DNA of 64,000 nt from Nymphaea colorata (taxonomy: Eukaryota; Streptophyta; Magnoliopsida; Nymphaeales; Nymphaeaceae): NCBI RefSeq assembly GCF_008831285.2, contig NC_045141.1, positions 21,730,742 through 21,794,741 of the forward strand, in the 5' to 3' direction. How positions within the stretch are numbered: the stretch's first letter is position 1; each line of letters starts with the position of its first letter. The notes beneath the pieces are model-generated. The model ran no database searches. It was not told the DNA's origin and saw only the letters and a program-made list of their open reading frames with translations. The position numbers and the translations under genes were made by a program. This document shows positions 14,289 through 28,079 of this stretch, one piece after another.

Positions 14289-17124
14289 TGAAAGAGAGAA
14301 TATACAACAAATATATAGCGCTGCCTGGCTGTTGGTCCGCTTCCCCCCCACCGCACCAAGAAAACTTTTTTCCCCCTCAGGGCCAGGTGGTGGCGGTGGG
14401 GATAGGGATTGGGTACTTATTTGGAGGTCGCCGCCTATAGTACTACCAACCCTCTCTCTCTCTCTCTTGCTCTGATCCGTTTAGTTGCATTTACCATCTC
14501 TACAATCCCATCTAAACATGACTGCATGAGGGTAAACAGAAAAACTTTTCCGGTAGGGAAGACCTGAACCTTTGCTGTTTCTGGTTCACCTAAGAAATTC
14601 TGTGTCATGTATGCTGCTCTGTAATTAATATAAAGCAGCTTAGCGACCTAACAGATGGTTTGCTGCTCTTAAACAATATCTTCGTGTACATTGAGCCCTT
14701 GAGGCGGCTGCATTCGTATAGAGAACCTTTTTCTGTTTCTTTGTTTCTCCAGGAGGGTCTGGCCTTTTCTGCTGCTCTGTAATTAATATAAAGCACCTTT
14801 TAGCGAACTAACACATGGTTTTCTGGATTTTCGGTCTTGTACGCGGAGGGTTGGCAAACCAGGACGAGATCGGAAGTGACAGTCGTTCGTCGATCTTAAT
14901 TATTACAGTAATGTTCACTGTTTGAAATTAAAAATGCTTACCGATGTACGATAACGAAGCGTCTTCTGGCAACTTTTTTCTAAAGTTTTCTAGCCCATCG
15001 GCGGTTATTAAAAGTAAAATAGCACTGACTTGAAAATTAACGTGTACCTGCTGCACCCCTCGAGGGCGACTTATACGACCTTCCACCATCACAGTGAAAC
15101 CCATAACAAACAACCTGCTCCAGCACAACCCTGCTTGAAAGCATTTTTTTATGTTATTTTATAATTATCTGCATTTCCATGAAAAGTGAACTCTTGTTTA
15201 AAATAAAAGTGGACATTAGTTGGATGCACTTTTTTGAAATTTTACATCGGCACTTTAACCACCAACGAACGCATAAACTTAAAAAGACCGTGTTTTTCCT
15301 GTAAGCAAGTTGGTTTCACAAGGATTTAGAGCCAAGCTTTGTGTCTTTTTGCCTAGGATATCCATGGGGTTGTTTGCCAACCAGGACTGATGCATGAACC
15401 TTTTCCGTCATGGACCACTAATTGAATCTGCTTCATCATGGAACTAAGTTACTCTATTCTACAAATCTGCCTTAATTTTTCAAGGTAGATTGATTGAGTA
15501 GTTTGTTATCGTTCTCATTGTTAAATGGTTTGTATAAAATGCTAATAGTGATGGTGGTGGTAGCTATGGAGTGTTCAACAGATCAAATATCTATAACTAA
15601 AATTTTTACCATTTATGATGTTTTTTTCTAAATTTTGGTGTGAGCTCTATGGTGGTTCAACATTGATATATTGGAAATCTTGCAGATCTTTGGCTCATAC
15701 CCACTTCGCCACACGAGCTTCTCAGATCTTTGGACTTGGTAAGGTTAAGAGGGGTTAGATGTAGTGAGCAGGTTTTTCTGTTACTCTTTGAAAGCCTTAC
15801 ATTCAAACGGGAATATGTTATTAAAATATCAATGTTGCAGAAATTTCAAATTTGTCAAGTTGCAAACTTCTTAAGTACTAGTTGCGACATAATTTTGGCC
15901 TATAGAATTTCCAGGCCTGCAGTCAAAGGGAGTTCCGTAGACACATTCTTATTCTTTTGAGCATTAAGCCACATCGAAGCATGACAATGACTACTAGTTC
16001 AGGATGGCATTGAAATATGGTTTCGATGATGAAGTGGCATTGGCAACTTTATTTACAATGAAACGCCGCTTACAAGTAACTCTAGGAGTTGGCCATACTT
16101 CTTGTGTCCAGCTCGTTTCGACTCAATTCAATAAGCTAACAAGCTGAACATGAGCCGGATTGATGGAGGTATATGCTTTGTGGGAAGACAAACATATTGT
16201 GTTTGGAGATTTTGCTCATTGAAGCTTGTTGGTCAAACAATCTGTTAAAGAGGTGTTCATGGGGAAAAATTAAATTTTTTCTAGTCTCATGGGTGCAAAG
16301 CTTGCTCGTTAAAGCTTCTTAGCCAAACAATCAGTTGATCAGCAGTTGTTCATGGGGAAGAATTTTCTGTCCTCATGGGTTCAAAGCCCTCTAATTGAAA
16401 GTGATGTTTGGATTTAGTTTTCACAAACTGAACCATGCAAAACTGTTTGTATGTCTTAAACATGGCAATCATTATGTTTTTTGAACTCAAAAATCAGATC
16501 CAGATTTTATAAGCTAAAAGAGTCGGCTAAGCTGCAAGCCAATCTGGCTAAGCTACACGGATATTTTTATTAGGCAAGTTCAACCGTGTCTTGTTTGGTT
16601 CATTCAGATCATTTCTCGGTCCTACTAACTGGAAATTGAACCTTACTGTTCTTGACTTGAGAAATTTTGTTTACATAAGCTCCATGCTTTTTTCTCGTCA
16701 GCGGAGCCTTTATGCTTTTAAGATGGAACAGGCCTGTATTCCACCGATTCTTTTTCTTTTGTTTATGCCTTTGGATTCCATGTTGCCTTTTGATTGCACC
16801 ATCTAGCGTGGTGGACATGATGGTGGTAGTGACGGTGATTGGCAGTAATGCCGGCCACGGCGGTAGATGTGGTGGTGGTGGCGGTGGTGGTGGCGATGGC
16901 AGACAGGTGGTAACCGGCAACTGTGCTTGATGTAGCATGGATGATAATGCAGGTAGTCGTGGCGACGACAAAAAGTATCTTTGATCTCATGTGCTTCTTC
17001 TTCCTGCAGAAGAAAAATCCTGTTCATGCCTTCATCATCGGTAAAACATGGAATATGATTCCTCCATACGAAAAAGCACATTGCCATGCTCAGGTCCTGG
17101 ACTGTCGACCAATGGTTTGTGGAG
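14289..17124. other. Intergenic, no gene recognised
   Basis: AT-rich unique sequence with no recognisable coding domain. A GGT/GGC-rich stretch at 16814-16912 gives glycine runs on one strand and histidine runs on the other, and is low-complexity sequence, not a gene. A short phrase around 'ctctgtaattaatataaagca' near 14618 recurs near 14775, suggesting a small local duplication. Confidence 0.5.
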
Positions 17125-17489
17125 GTAGGCAGACCGTTGCCTGTTTAATTTTAGGAGATGCGTCTATACATTAAATTCATTGGCATTGAATTACGGCTTT
17201 CTTTGCTGATACTGATGCAGTTCTGAACACTAGATGCAGGAGAAAGGTAGGCAGACCATTGCCAGTTGAATTTTAGGAGATGCGTCTATACATTGAACTC
17301 ATTGGCATTGAATTACGGCTTTCTTTGCTGATACTGATGCAGTTCTGAACACTAGATGCAGAGAAAGGTAGGCAGGCCATTGCCAGTTCAATTTTAGGAG
17401 ATGCGTCCATACATTAAACTCATTGGCATTTAATTCCGGCTTTCTTTGCTGATACTGATGCAGTTCTGAACACTAGATGCAGGAGAAAT
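17125..17489. repeat. Three tandem copies of a 122-bp unit
   Basis: Copies start at about 17125, 17247 and 17368, each opening with GTAGGCAG and closing with ACTAGATGCAG plus a few bases. They differ at a handful of positions, so the array is fairly young. No ORF runs through it. Confidence 0.93.
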
Positions 17490-17684
17490 AGGGGGGCCTT
17501 GGGTTCTTTGCTGAGAACTGGGTTGCATTCCTCTCACTCACTCGAAAAAGATGGCAACTGTCCATAATAACCGCCATGAGTAGTTGCTTCTACGGTGGGA
17601 AGCCCGAAGGCTTAAGACACATATTGTTTCCTGACATTGATTAGGATGTGTCCGGATTTTCATAGGAATTCTGGAGAACAGCTT

Positions 17685-17905
17685 TTGGGGGTAGGCTTCT
17701 TGCCTTTATCAAGCAAAAATGGGGTAAGTATATACATCAAGAAATGCAAAATATCCCACTCTCTTGCTCTGGAAACAGAAAAGGTTGGATGCAACTTCCT
17801 TTGGGGTGATTATGAGAATGTCTATGAATTTCATTTAATTAGTTGGTCTAATCAGTATTCCCCTTTGGAGATTGAAAAATTTGTCCCACTGAGCAAAGCA
17901 TAAAT
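17685..17905 (+). mobile_element. Probable LINE (L1-type) reverse-transcriptase C-terminal scrap
   Basis: The plus-strand translation contains KVGCNFLWGDYENVYEFHLI followed by SWSN. This resembles the plant L1 ORF2 block downstream of the reverse transcriptase (typically FLWG, then a hydrophobic H-L-V/I-x-W). Only about 70 residues are recognisable; endonuclease and catalytic RT blocks are not seen nearby. The match is by eye and short. Confidence 0.4.
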
Positions 17906-17959
17906 GATCTACTTGTCCGATAGAGCATGGACAGAAGTGAACCGTGCGCAGATTTTATA

Positions 17960-19075
17960 AGAAGCACTTAAGATCTCAAATTACTTTTGGTCTTGGAAAG
18001 GAATGTTGCGGGATGGGAAGATTGGGAGTGATTTGATTTCTCGAAAGACTGGAAAATAGTAAGCTTGGGGTTGGGGCATCCGGCTTTGTGCTCCGAATGG
18101 TCTCGATTTGAAGACCCATGCCTCTTGTCGATCAGCGTCAATTTCCCATATTCCAATCGCCGTCCGATCCTTGGAATGCCCCCTGTTGTTGCTCGTGTTT
18201 CTCTTGAAGGGTCCAAGAACACGGTGATGCGGGCGGGTTTAAGAGGGCGAAAGACATTACTAGAAGTGAGAGAGATGTTCAGATGGTGGTGCGCAAATGT
18301 CTGCTCAGACATTTGGAGCGGTCCTAAAAGGCATCGTTTTCATCTCATACTGGGCGAAAGCTGTAAAGGGGGAATGAACAGGCTTGAGTTCTGACCCTTG
18401 GCTGCCTTCGATGAAAATTGAGTTTATAGCTTCAGTTTCATCCATTTATAGTGCACGGAAGGTTAGTAGGGAAGAAGGAAAGGAGGCTTTCCTGAAGGTG
18501 GAGATGTCCTTCCTTAATTCGGATTTCCTCTGGGCTGAATTTGTTACGTCGCAATCCATCCAGTTGATTACCACATCCGAAGCATTTTGGGCTTTTTTAG
18601 TGCGCATTGTGGACTCCTGGCACTAGAGAACCGTTACGCAGAGGGTTTAGAGGTTGTTTCTCAGCGGTAATGGGATGTTTTTATTCCATGTATCTGCCCC
18701 AAAATTGATTGAGGCAGATACCTTAAATACAGAATTGTCCCATCAATCTGCCCAGATTGATGAACCAATGCCTCGCATCTAACATCGCTTACTTTCACCC
18801 TATCAGTACTCCGTTTTGGAGGACAAGCGCTGCCATTATCATCGCCTAGACTTGACGGCCTTCATTTTCCGGTTGCCGGCTTACCTCATTATCAGCCTTC
18901 AGGTCAGGCTTGCTGGTTTATCGGCTTCATGGAGGAGAATCCTTCCCTTCGAGTTCTTGAGTACTAAAAAGTTCGTGCGTCAACACCAAGAAAGGGACTC
19001 GATTTTTTCTTTTATGGCATGGGCTTCATCGGTTCGCATGTGGGGAGATGGCGATCTTCTTCAACAAAGCTGAAT
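17960..19075. other. Richer-GC island of unknown origin
   Basis: Base composition is visibly richer in G and C than on both flanks, and several overlapping open frames of 60-115 codons occur on both strands. None shows a known domain. The texture resembles plant organellar non-coding DNA, so a nuclear insertion of mitochondrial DNA is possible, but this is only an impression. Confidence 0.3.
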
Positions 19076-20027
19076 ATCATGATACCGATGTCTTCAGTCG
19101 CATGTTTCCGACGCTGCACAACTGGAATCCCTTTTCAAGGAATGTAATTGGTAAAATGGATTTAGTTTCTCTTCTGACCACATGTTTCTGTGATTGGACA
19201 GTATGATTCATGGGAAGAAGTGGTTTCTATAAATTAAAGGAAGAACCAATACACCCTCCCACTTAATCAACATATAAATTGATCACACGATGTATTAAGA
19301 AAGAAATTATGACATGCAACCTCCCACTCAAGGAGATGTAGAACAACCTTCCTCCCAGGTCTAACGGAGACAGTCGCTCTAGGCCATCGGCTTTCTGGAT
19401 CACCGATCGACCCGTCCAGGCAAGTAATCACATTTATTATTTAGCTTTCACGGAACTTCAATGGTTTTGCACGAACAGTATTCCCAACTGAACATTCGAA
19501 AACCCAAAATCCAAATGCAACGAATACTTTCCAAAATTACCAACGGAATATACATAATACATATATATAAAGGGGGAGACTAACCCGTAGTAGAAGCTTT
19601 TGCCCAGAAAGAAAATTAAAAACCAATTAAAAAAATAGCTCATTATCCATCACATTAAATACCAATTAAAAAAATATCTAATTCATTATCGATTCACATT
19701 CCCATCCGGCGAAACATCCACCAGTCTCGCATCCAACCGAGTAGAAAGAATTCACGATGCAAAATGCATATGCTGCCATAATCTGGTAAGTAGTACAGGG
19801 TAATGTCACTCCTATTGAAACACGTAGGTTCGAATATAATTAGCAAACAGACCTTCCAACAATTTCCCAGGTTACCTCGTAAAAAATTATCATAGAAACA
19901 AAACAGCTCAACAGTTTGCCTCAGATATCCAGTACGTCAATACTTAAAAGGGGGGGAGAGTAAAATGTGAACAGAAGTAATAAAACTACCCAAAAAAGAT
20001 CCCAACCAGCCATCCTCTTTGAACCAC
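19076..20027. other. 3' flank of the nucleolin gene, no gene seen
   Basis: AT-rich sequence without coding features. The right part probably contains the nucleolin 3' UTR (minus strand). Confidence 0.5.
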
Positions 20028-23000
20028 TCAATCCTCATCGAACGTTGTCTTCTTTCCTGCATAATGCCAATTATTACATTAGACAGATTTGCAGTTATTT
20101 TGAAGAGAAAACTAAAGAAAATGCATACAATGGGCTGGAATTGGCTCCAACAAGCACTCCAATAGTCCAATCCGCAAATCAAAGTGTATCACCATATATG
20201 TACAAAAAACATGAAATTGGCAGGTGGAACAATTTCCGTCATGTCACAACCCAACCTAGTGTTTCTAACCAATTTCATACCAAACTGATGATAGTAAAAG
20301 AATGTTTTCCTTTTTATGTTAATGCTTCTATGGCAGAACAAAATCCCTACAAAGTGGTGTGCAGCAGACCCGCATTTACACAAGGCACTCCGATGGTACA
20401 CCTACATGCAACAGCCTTTCTCAAACTGCTTTAGTTTGAGAAACAAAATGAAACTAACCTGTACCAGCAGCAGCCAGGTTTGGCTTATTAGGAGTACCAC
20501 GTCCCCTGCCTCCTCCACGACCACCGAAGCGACCACCTCTAGGAGTGCCACCTCTCCCACCACTGCGACCACCAAATCGACCACCACTATCAAAAGATCG
20601 CCTTCCACCGCTCCGGCCCCCACCATCACCACGACCACCACCGCCGCCGCTACTTCTAGGATTTGCAGCATCCACTGATAAGGTGTAATCACCTAGGTAT
20701 GAACCATTAAGTTCTAATGCTTTCGAAAAGGCATCGCTGGATGCAAAATCTATGTATGCAAACCTGTTCACAATAACGAGCACACAAAAAGCTCACCATC
20801 AAAAAGCAAAAGATGCACAGAACAATGGAACTTCAGATGGAATTGACCTATCAAAAAAGTGCAAAATTCATAATTTTATAATACAGGCCCGACAAAAGAA
20901 TTCACTGCAATCCTGCAGTGTTATTGAGTGATATGACGATAGGACAATGGACAGGTAAAAAATGGGCCAACATTCATGCCTTACTTGTGATGTCGGATTA
21001 GTCACAAAATCAGACTACCTCATTCAATATTTGGTTTATGAACGTTTTAGGCTTTCATACAAACAGCATAGTGGGAATACATCACTGATTGGAAACTGCA
21101 AGCTTGAGGTAAGTTTGGCATCTGGAGAAAAATAGTTATAGAAGGCAAAATTTTTAATGAAAATAGAACTTTTGAGAATAAAACAAAAAATAGGTACTAA
21201 AAAATATTTGCATTTAGCCAGCTCATTAAACTTAAAATTATAAAAACTGGAGCATAATTTTTGAAGTGCATTAAAATTAGTTGTCCTTCCGTGCAATATT
21301 ATTCTTGGAACAGTGACAGCTGCCAATTGCTGGACGTAGCAGCCTAATAACTAGTGGTGGCAACTTGAAGAAGATTGTGCGACCTTTCATGCAAAACCAA
21401 AACATATTTTTAGTTCAACACCAAATGCCTATATCATTTGTCATCCATAAACGAGAACACACATCTGTGGAACCTTGTAGAAGTAAAGATTACCCCTTAA
21501 CACCACCAGATTCATAATCCTTGGGAATAGAAATCCTTGTAACCTCTCCACATTCCCCAAAATGCTCTTGTAGATTGTTCCGGATCTGCAGTTGGCAGTA
21601 GAAGATTAAGGGGAACCATGGACAAAGTCGGGAAAAAAATGTAATAAAGTAGTAGCATAAATACCTGGTCCTCCTCAAGGGACTTATCAAAACCTTTCAC
21701 AAAAATGGTCTGTCCATTCGATGAATTCTGGAAAGATCTTTCTTTCCTGAGATTGAACATCATTTGAAAAGTTATGAAGCAGGAAATGAACTGATGAATC
21801 TGTAGTTACTAGGTGTAACTGAAGCGACAGATTTTGTACAAGCAGCAATGATGTCACAAAATGTGCCCAAGCCTTTTGTCATTTCATTTGGTCCAGATCA
21901 GATAGGTGACCTGCTTGAGCATGATTGATCAGGATTTCTCTATGGAATCAAACTAGGATTTTGGTTTCCCAATTGAACTAGGTCAGTTTCTTACAGATAA
22001 TAAATGAAATTTTTAATAAGTGTAATTTACCAACAGTTCTACAAATTATATAGACATGGTCGACCACACTTGTACATTAAGATAGACTTCAGGCCAGTTT
22101 CAGTTGTTTTATTTACAGTCAGTACACGATCAGTTTAAGAACCCCTTGTTCAAGTCTGCATACAAATCAAATTAAGATGCAATAATTGGTCACACATGAG
22201 CAATCCTGAATTTAACCCTCATTTAAGGGGTTGAAGAGTGTAAGTAAAAAAAATCCTCGCATGGTAAGCATGTTAAATATCAGTTTGAGCTATACCCGCT
22301 GCCTGGTGTCTGTGCACCCCTTTCAAGGGCAAAGTCAAGCCTAACAGGACGTCCAAGTAGTTCTTTGCCATTCAGTTCCATAGCCTACATAGAAGATAGA
22401 GAAACAATAAAGCGAATGTGAAGAAATCAGGATACACACACACACCAATATATATAGAAACACTCGTATAAAAGCTCATCACCAGCACAGAAACCCTATA
22501 CTTAAAATACACAAATTAAAGCAATTATGTTGAAGTAAAAGGGCTCACCTTTTGAGCTGCAGATTCAGTGGCAAATTGCACATGTCCGAAACCCCTGAAT
22601 TGGCCATCTTGATTAGAAGCAAATCGAACATCAACAACCTCACCAGCGTCCTGAAAGAACTGCACCCTAAATAATTGCAAAAGGTAACATCTTAATAGTG
22701 AAAGAGGGCAGGTAAACTATTGAATAAAGGATATGGAAGAATACGACAGAACATACATGTCTTCTCTTTCAATGGAGAAAGACAAGTTCCCAACAAACAA
22801 GGTCTTTGACCCAGAAGCAGTAGATTTGGGAGTAACTGGAGTCTTTGCCTGCCAAAGAACAATTAAAATAAACATAAGATAATTACTATTTTAAGATAAT
22901 TAAAAGAAATGGGGTTGAAATAACTTTTTGACGAGCTTATTTACCCCTTTCTTATCAGCCTTTGATGCAAGTTCTGTATCTTTTGTCTTGACATCAGCCT

Positions 23001-26000
23001 TGCCCTATAAATCATCAGGTGATAGCATAAAGACAAAAGGACAAAAAGAAACCATTTTCAGTTTCATACGACCAGGAATCAGCCAATCAGCATCACATAA
23101 ATAAGAGTTACAGAAAGATTTAGATCTAGGATGCACTTTTATCACTCAGCCTGAAAGGTTTCAGCAAAATATCCCCTCCAAGGAGAGTGAGAATAGACAT
23201 AAAATAAAAGAATTATCATCAGTGCAAATATATCTAGTATGAAATTCAGTAAGACTGATAGGAATATAAAAATATGATTATTGCTTATTAAAGACTAAAA
23301 AAACACCTTTAAGAGTATGAAACCCTATAAAAAAAATGTGGGGTGGATATGTTAGAACTTACAACTAAAAGAAAGAACCAAAAAGGGCTTTTTTACAGAG
23401 AAAAAAACTGTAAACTAAAATACAATATATGGAACTAAAACCAGAAAGCACAAAGGCAACAATATCTGCCTCCATGAAGCATATAAAACAGAGACGTGTA
23501 AATCATGTACGCACTCTCTCTGTTGTGGTTTTAGGAGGTTGCTCATCCTCACTCTCCTCACTCTCTTCCTCTGACGAAGAATCATCCTCACGGATAATAC
23601 TTGCCTTCGGTTTCTACACATGCGGAAGGGAGAAGAATATGAATAAATACCACAATGTAAACTTCATAAAGCAGCTATCATTAAACTAAAGTTCAATGAC
23701 AGGAAATGCATGCTTTATAAACATCAATAACATGCTGGGCTGATGAATCACACATCAAACATTAAGGTTGTGTCTTGTCAAACCAAATGAATAATACAAT
23801 CACCCTAGGCCGAGAACTCATAGAAAGAATAAAGAGCAGGACTGAACATAGGAATACCAAATCAAGATCACCCGTCCAAGTGCATGCGTTATAATCTTTA
23901 GCATTTTCCAACACTCACCCATAAAGTGTCTGATACTGATACCAAAGTGTGGTCAGTATCCGTGTCATAGATACGAAGCATATGTCTATGCAGAGACAGA
24001 CATTGATAAGAACATTCAACCAATGGTTATACTGGACCATAACCATAATCAGGACAGATTCAACCAATGATTAAACGAGCAAATAAAGAACTAAACTTTT
24101 AAACAAGCATGTACAAAAATAAAGAAGCAAAGGAATAAGCACAGTTTGAAAGGATGACATTTCAGAAAAGATACCTTCTTATCATCTTCACTTTCATCTG
24201 AACTGTCTTCATCACTGCTACTCTCCTCTTGAACAACCTTTTTAATTGAGTTTGAAACAGGGTTGACCTGAAATAATAGCACTTGTGTGAAAGGAGAGTG
24301 ATAAGGCAGTAATTAGGCATCATATGCAAAGAATAAGACAAGAAAACTAACTGGTGTTTTCATCTTTTTCTTAGGAGATTCTTCATCATCACTTTCAGAG
24401 CTTTCCTCCTGAAAGAAGCATGACTATTAGACTGAGACAACAAACACTAGTCAAGGATTTAATTTACCAAAAAAGTCAAGGATTTAATTTACCAAAAAAA
24501 AAACACTACCAAGTAAAACCACTTAGTTTAATATATTGGTGATCAACAAGACGTAACTATGTAAATGTTACAGGTACTATTAGCTTTCAAATTTCATGGT
24601 CTGCGGAAAAGCAAAAAAAATAAGCTTCCAACCTCTTCAGACTCATCTGATGTCTCTGAACTTTCATTTTTCCCTTGCTTGGCCTTTTGAGATGCAGCAA
24701 CCTTGGCCATTTCTGTCTCTTTTTTGGCTGGTGCAACTTTGACCATGGTTTCCTGCAAAAAAAAATTATATAAACTTGAGATAAGTTCAATAATGCCACT
24801 AGTCTCCATTTACGAAAAATAGAAACATCAACCAACATCTGTATAGCAACAATAACAAACAATTTAGCACAGAACTTGTATAGTTGTATGGTACAAGCAA
24901 CAGCTGAGTATCATTAACTCACGTTCTCATCCTCAGAATCACTATCTGACTCTGAGGTTTCGCTTGATTCTTCAGCTACCTTTTTAGAAGCAGGTGGCAA
25001 ACCCTTTCCAGGAGCAGAAACTTTGGCAACTGGCTCCTAAACAAGAACAAACATGCAATTTTCCACAATATCAAACATAAGCCACTGAACTGACTCAATA
25101 AGCATATATTTGTTAACTATCAAGTTCAATACTCACCTCATCCTCATCTGAGCTGCTTTCTGAACTTGAGCTATCAGTTGATTCATCCTTCTTTTTGGAG
25201 GCAGCAAGAGGCTGTGTAGATGAAACCTTCTTTGAAGGCAGAACCACCTTTCCATATAAAAAATGTACATCCTGATTAAATTAACACCATTCATGCAGGA
25301 TGATTTATAAACAGATAAAAGAAAAGCTGCACAGTACCTCATCCTCATCAGAGCTGCTCTCTGAACCTGAGCTATCACTTGATTCAACTTTCTTTTTGGG
25401 TGCAGTTGCAGGCCCAGTCTTTGCAACACTTGCTGATGGAGCTTTCTTTAGAGGCACAGCAGGCTTTCCTGCACCTACCTGTGCAGATACCAATATTATC
25501 ATGTTACCTAACCACTACATAATTTTATAGTTTTTTTATTGCAAATTAATGAAAAGCAGCATATACCTCGTCCTCTTCTGAGCTGCTATCTGAACTTGAA
25601 CTATCACTGGATTCATCCTTCTTTTTGGAGGCTGCCCCAGCCCCAGTCTTTGAGGTGATTGTTGATGGCACCTTCTTTGAAGGCACAGGAACCTTTTTTA
25701 CATCTTCCTGCACACACAAAGATATTGCACTGACTGTGAAACACCTCACAAAGATGGATCATTCACCAGATATTGATTAATAAAAGCATATGATTTAGCA
25801 TTTCAGAGCTCTCTAACTCACCATATCCTCGTCTGAGCTACCATCCGTGCTCGAACTATCATTGGTGTCACGCTTGCGTTTGGGACCTGAAACAAGCCCA
25901 TTCTTTGAAGAGGCCACTACCTTAGCAGCAGGCGCCTGCAAAAGAAAACCTTGATAAACTAATCGCCAGACAAACAATATAAAATGTCAAACATATCTTA

Positions 26001-26988
26001 AAAGCATCGGCAACCAATATAATCATATGTGCTTATCTTGGAAAAAAAATTATTTCATCTACTACTAAAAATATTATCCATGCACCTTATCCTCATCTGA
26101 GCTATCCTCTGAGCTTGAACTATCACTTGACTCATCTTGCTGCTTGGAAGCTGACAACGTCCCATTCCTTGAAGCACTCTGAGGCAATTTCGTCACAGAA
26201 GGTGCCTTAGTTGCAGGTTCCTGCATAGACAGGATTCAAAACTAGTGGCGTATAATGACCAAAAACAGATGACAAAGAGAAACGGCACTCATACAAGAAA
26301 GGAACCCATTTAAATATCATAAAAAAAAAGAAAGGGAAGGATCTTCGTTATAGTACATCACTTATCATGATCACTTCCATTTCCCCTCCTTAGCAACTTG
26401 TCATGAGTTATGATAAGACTAATGTAATGTACCACTTAATGCAGGTCAAAGCATTAAGTGGATGCACATTGCATTAACAAAGGTAACGATGTGTTTCCTA
26501 AATAGGGTTTCTATAGAGAACAAAAAATTCATGAGATAAATGAAACACATCATCAAGAATCCGAATTAAGTTCTGTACTCCTGTTAGAACTTAGACCCTC
26601 TCCTGTTGGTGCCAATCCAGCATTTAATTAAGCAGCCTTAGCTGAAGCAACAGCTTCAGTTTTAAGTATCAAGCTCTCAAAAAATAGTGCATGGGGTTTA
26701 ACTGTAACATAAAACTCAAAAGAAAAATGATGAAACTGACATAAACAAGCAAATCAGAAATGGCAGAATCACAAAGTTACAAGCAGATGATATGAACCTC
26801 CATTTGCCTAACCTTCAGACAAAGTTCAAGACCTGCAAAATAAAATACGTGCTGATAAGTGGAAGTTTCTTACCTCATCGGAAGACGAATCATCACTACT
26901 GCTCTCCTTAGCTGGTATTTTAGCTGGAGCTTTAACCTTCTTCACTGAGATCTTCACCTGGATTACACATAACCAAATCATTGAAGGC

Positions 26989-27056
<68 letters not shown>

Positions 27057-27849
27057 TGTGTGTGTGTCAAAAAAAGTTAAAAACTGCTAAAATAGAATCA
27101 GGATTTGTAAGCAGATGTGTGCACACACCTACACATGCTCGTAGATTCAACAGTGGAGAAAGACACTTGGCAGGAGATTTACTAAAGCCTATTGAATAAA
27201 TGAATATTTTATAGTAAATCGAGGAAAAGTAAGCTAAAATGCTTGTTTCAATACAAAAACTAAAAAAAAAAAGATACGCTTCCAGAGTATGGTGCCGGGA
27301 CTGGAAAAAAGATTGCCCCTGCATATTGAAGAATGAAGCTGGAAAAACATGGTTTTCATATCGAAGAAACGGAGATTTAGAATAAAGTAGGGGAACTTTC
27401 TTTCAACCACTCGTTATAATAAAATGACGTTAACGGGAATGGCTTATAAGTCAATTACCTTTTCTTCAGACTCGGAAGAAGAAGAATCCTCCGAGGAACT
27501 CGTTTCCTCCTTCTTCTTCTTCGGCACATCAGCATGATTAACTTTCAATTTCTTAGCACTAGCTTGTTTCTTGACCTCTTCCTCAGCCTCCCTCTTTCCT
27601 GTGAACATCCGTACCCATTCTAAGATACCGCCTATGAGAAACCCATAACCCAATAAGCATTAAGGAAAAAAAAAATGGCTCGCTCACCTTTTTTCAAAGC
27701 TTTTTGCGGAACTGCAGCAGGAGCGACCGCAACCTGATCCGACACTTTCACATAATCAAATAACCGAACGCAATAACAACAAACAAATGATTAAAACATC
27801 ACCGCAAAAAGAATACCGTAGCGTTTGACTTCTTATTGGATTTCCCCAT
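20028..27849 (-). CDS. NUC: Nucleolin-like protein, about 772 aa, 22 coding exons
   Basis: Exons in transcript order: 27849-27817, 27733-27688, 27598-27459, 26957-26874, 26220-26086, 25935-25822, 25707-25567, 25478-25338, 25271-25137 (or from 25247), 25036-24923, 24752-24633, 24408-24352, 24267-24175, 23613-23515, 23004-22945, 22848-22757, 22666-22549, 22384-22296, 21746-21665, 21585-21494, 20763-20459 and 20056-20028. The product starts MGKSNKKS and has Lys-rich plus Ser/Asp/Glu-rich repeats to about residue 500. RRM1 (about 519-596) has LFVGNLSF and FRGFGHVQF. RRM2 (about 616-693) has IFVKGF and FAYIDF. A Gly/Arg-rich tail from about 697 ends GKKTTFDED. Plant nucleolins organise rDNA chromatin and act in pre-rRNA processing in the nucleolus. 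Arabidopsis members are about 560-640 aa, so this one is long, the extra being in the acidic repeats. The frame is intact throughout. Confidence 0.93.
26991..27067. repeat. (AT)n(GT)n compound microsatellite in a nucleolin intron
   Basis: An AT run of about 28 bp is followed by a GT run of about 48 bp with one GA interruption. It lies in the third nucleolin intron (26958-27458). Confidence 0.95.
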
Positions 27850-28079
27850 TGCAACAGATTCACGAAGATGGTCCAAAATAAGCCTGAAAAAATCGCAGAG
27901 CTACTATACCCTGCAAACACAATAAAATTACTTCCCCACTGGACGAAACAAAGAAACAAACGCAGAGATGAAAAACTGAACGGACAAGTGAAGTGAGACG
28001 ACCGACAGAGGAGAAGAACAACGCTCACCGATCGGAAGGTAGAGTAAAGAAGAACCAAGGGAAAACTGGAGCCGTTCTA

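Noticed and set aside
16609-17087. His-rich and Gly-rich frames
   Set aside because: Triplet-repeat low complexity, readable in several frames at once.
18065-18626. Possible gene with 109- and 80-codon frames
   Set aside because: No domain, different frames, both strands equally open; listed only as an island of unknown origin.
20402-20692. Val-rich and Thr-rich frames over the nucleolin tail
   Set aside because: Shadows of the Gly/Arg-rich exon 20763-20459.
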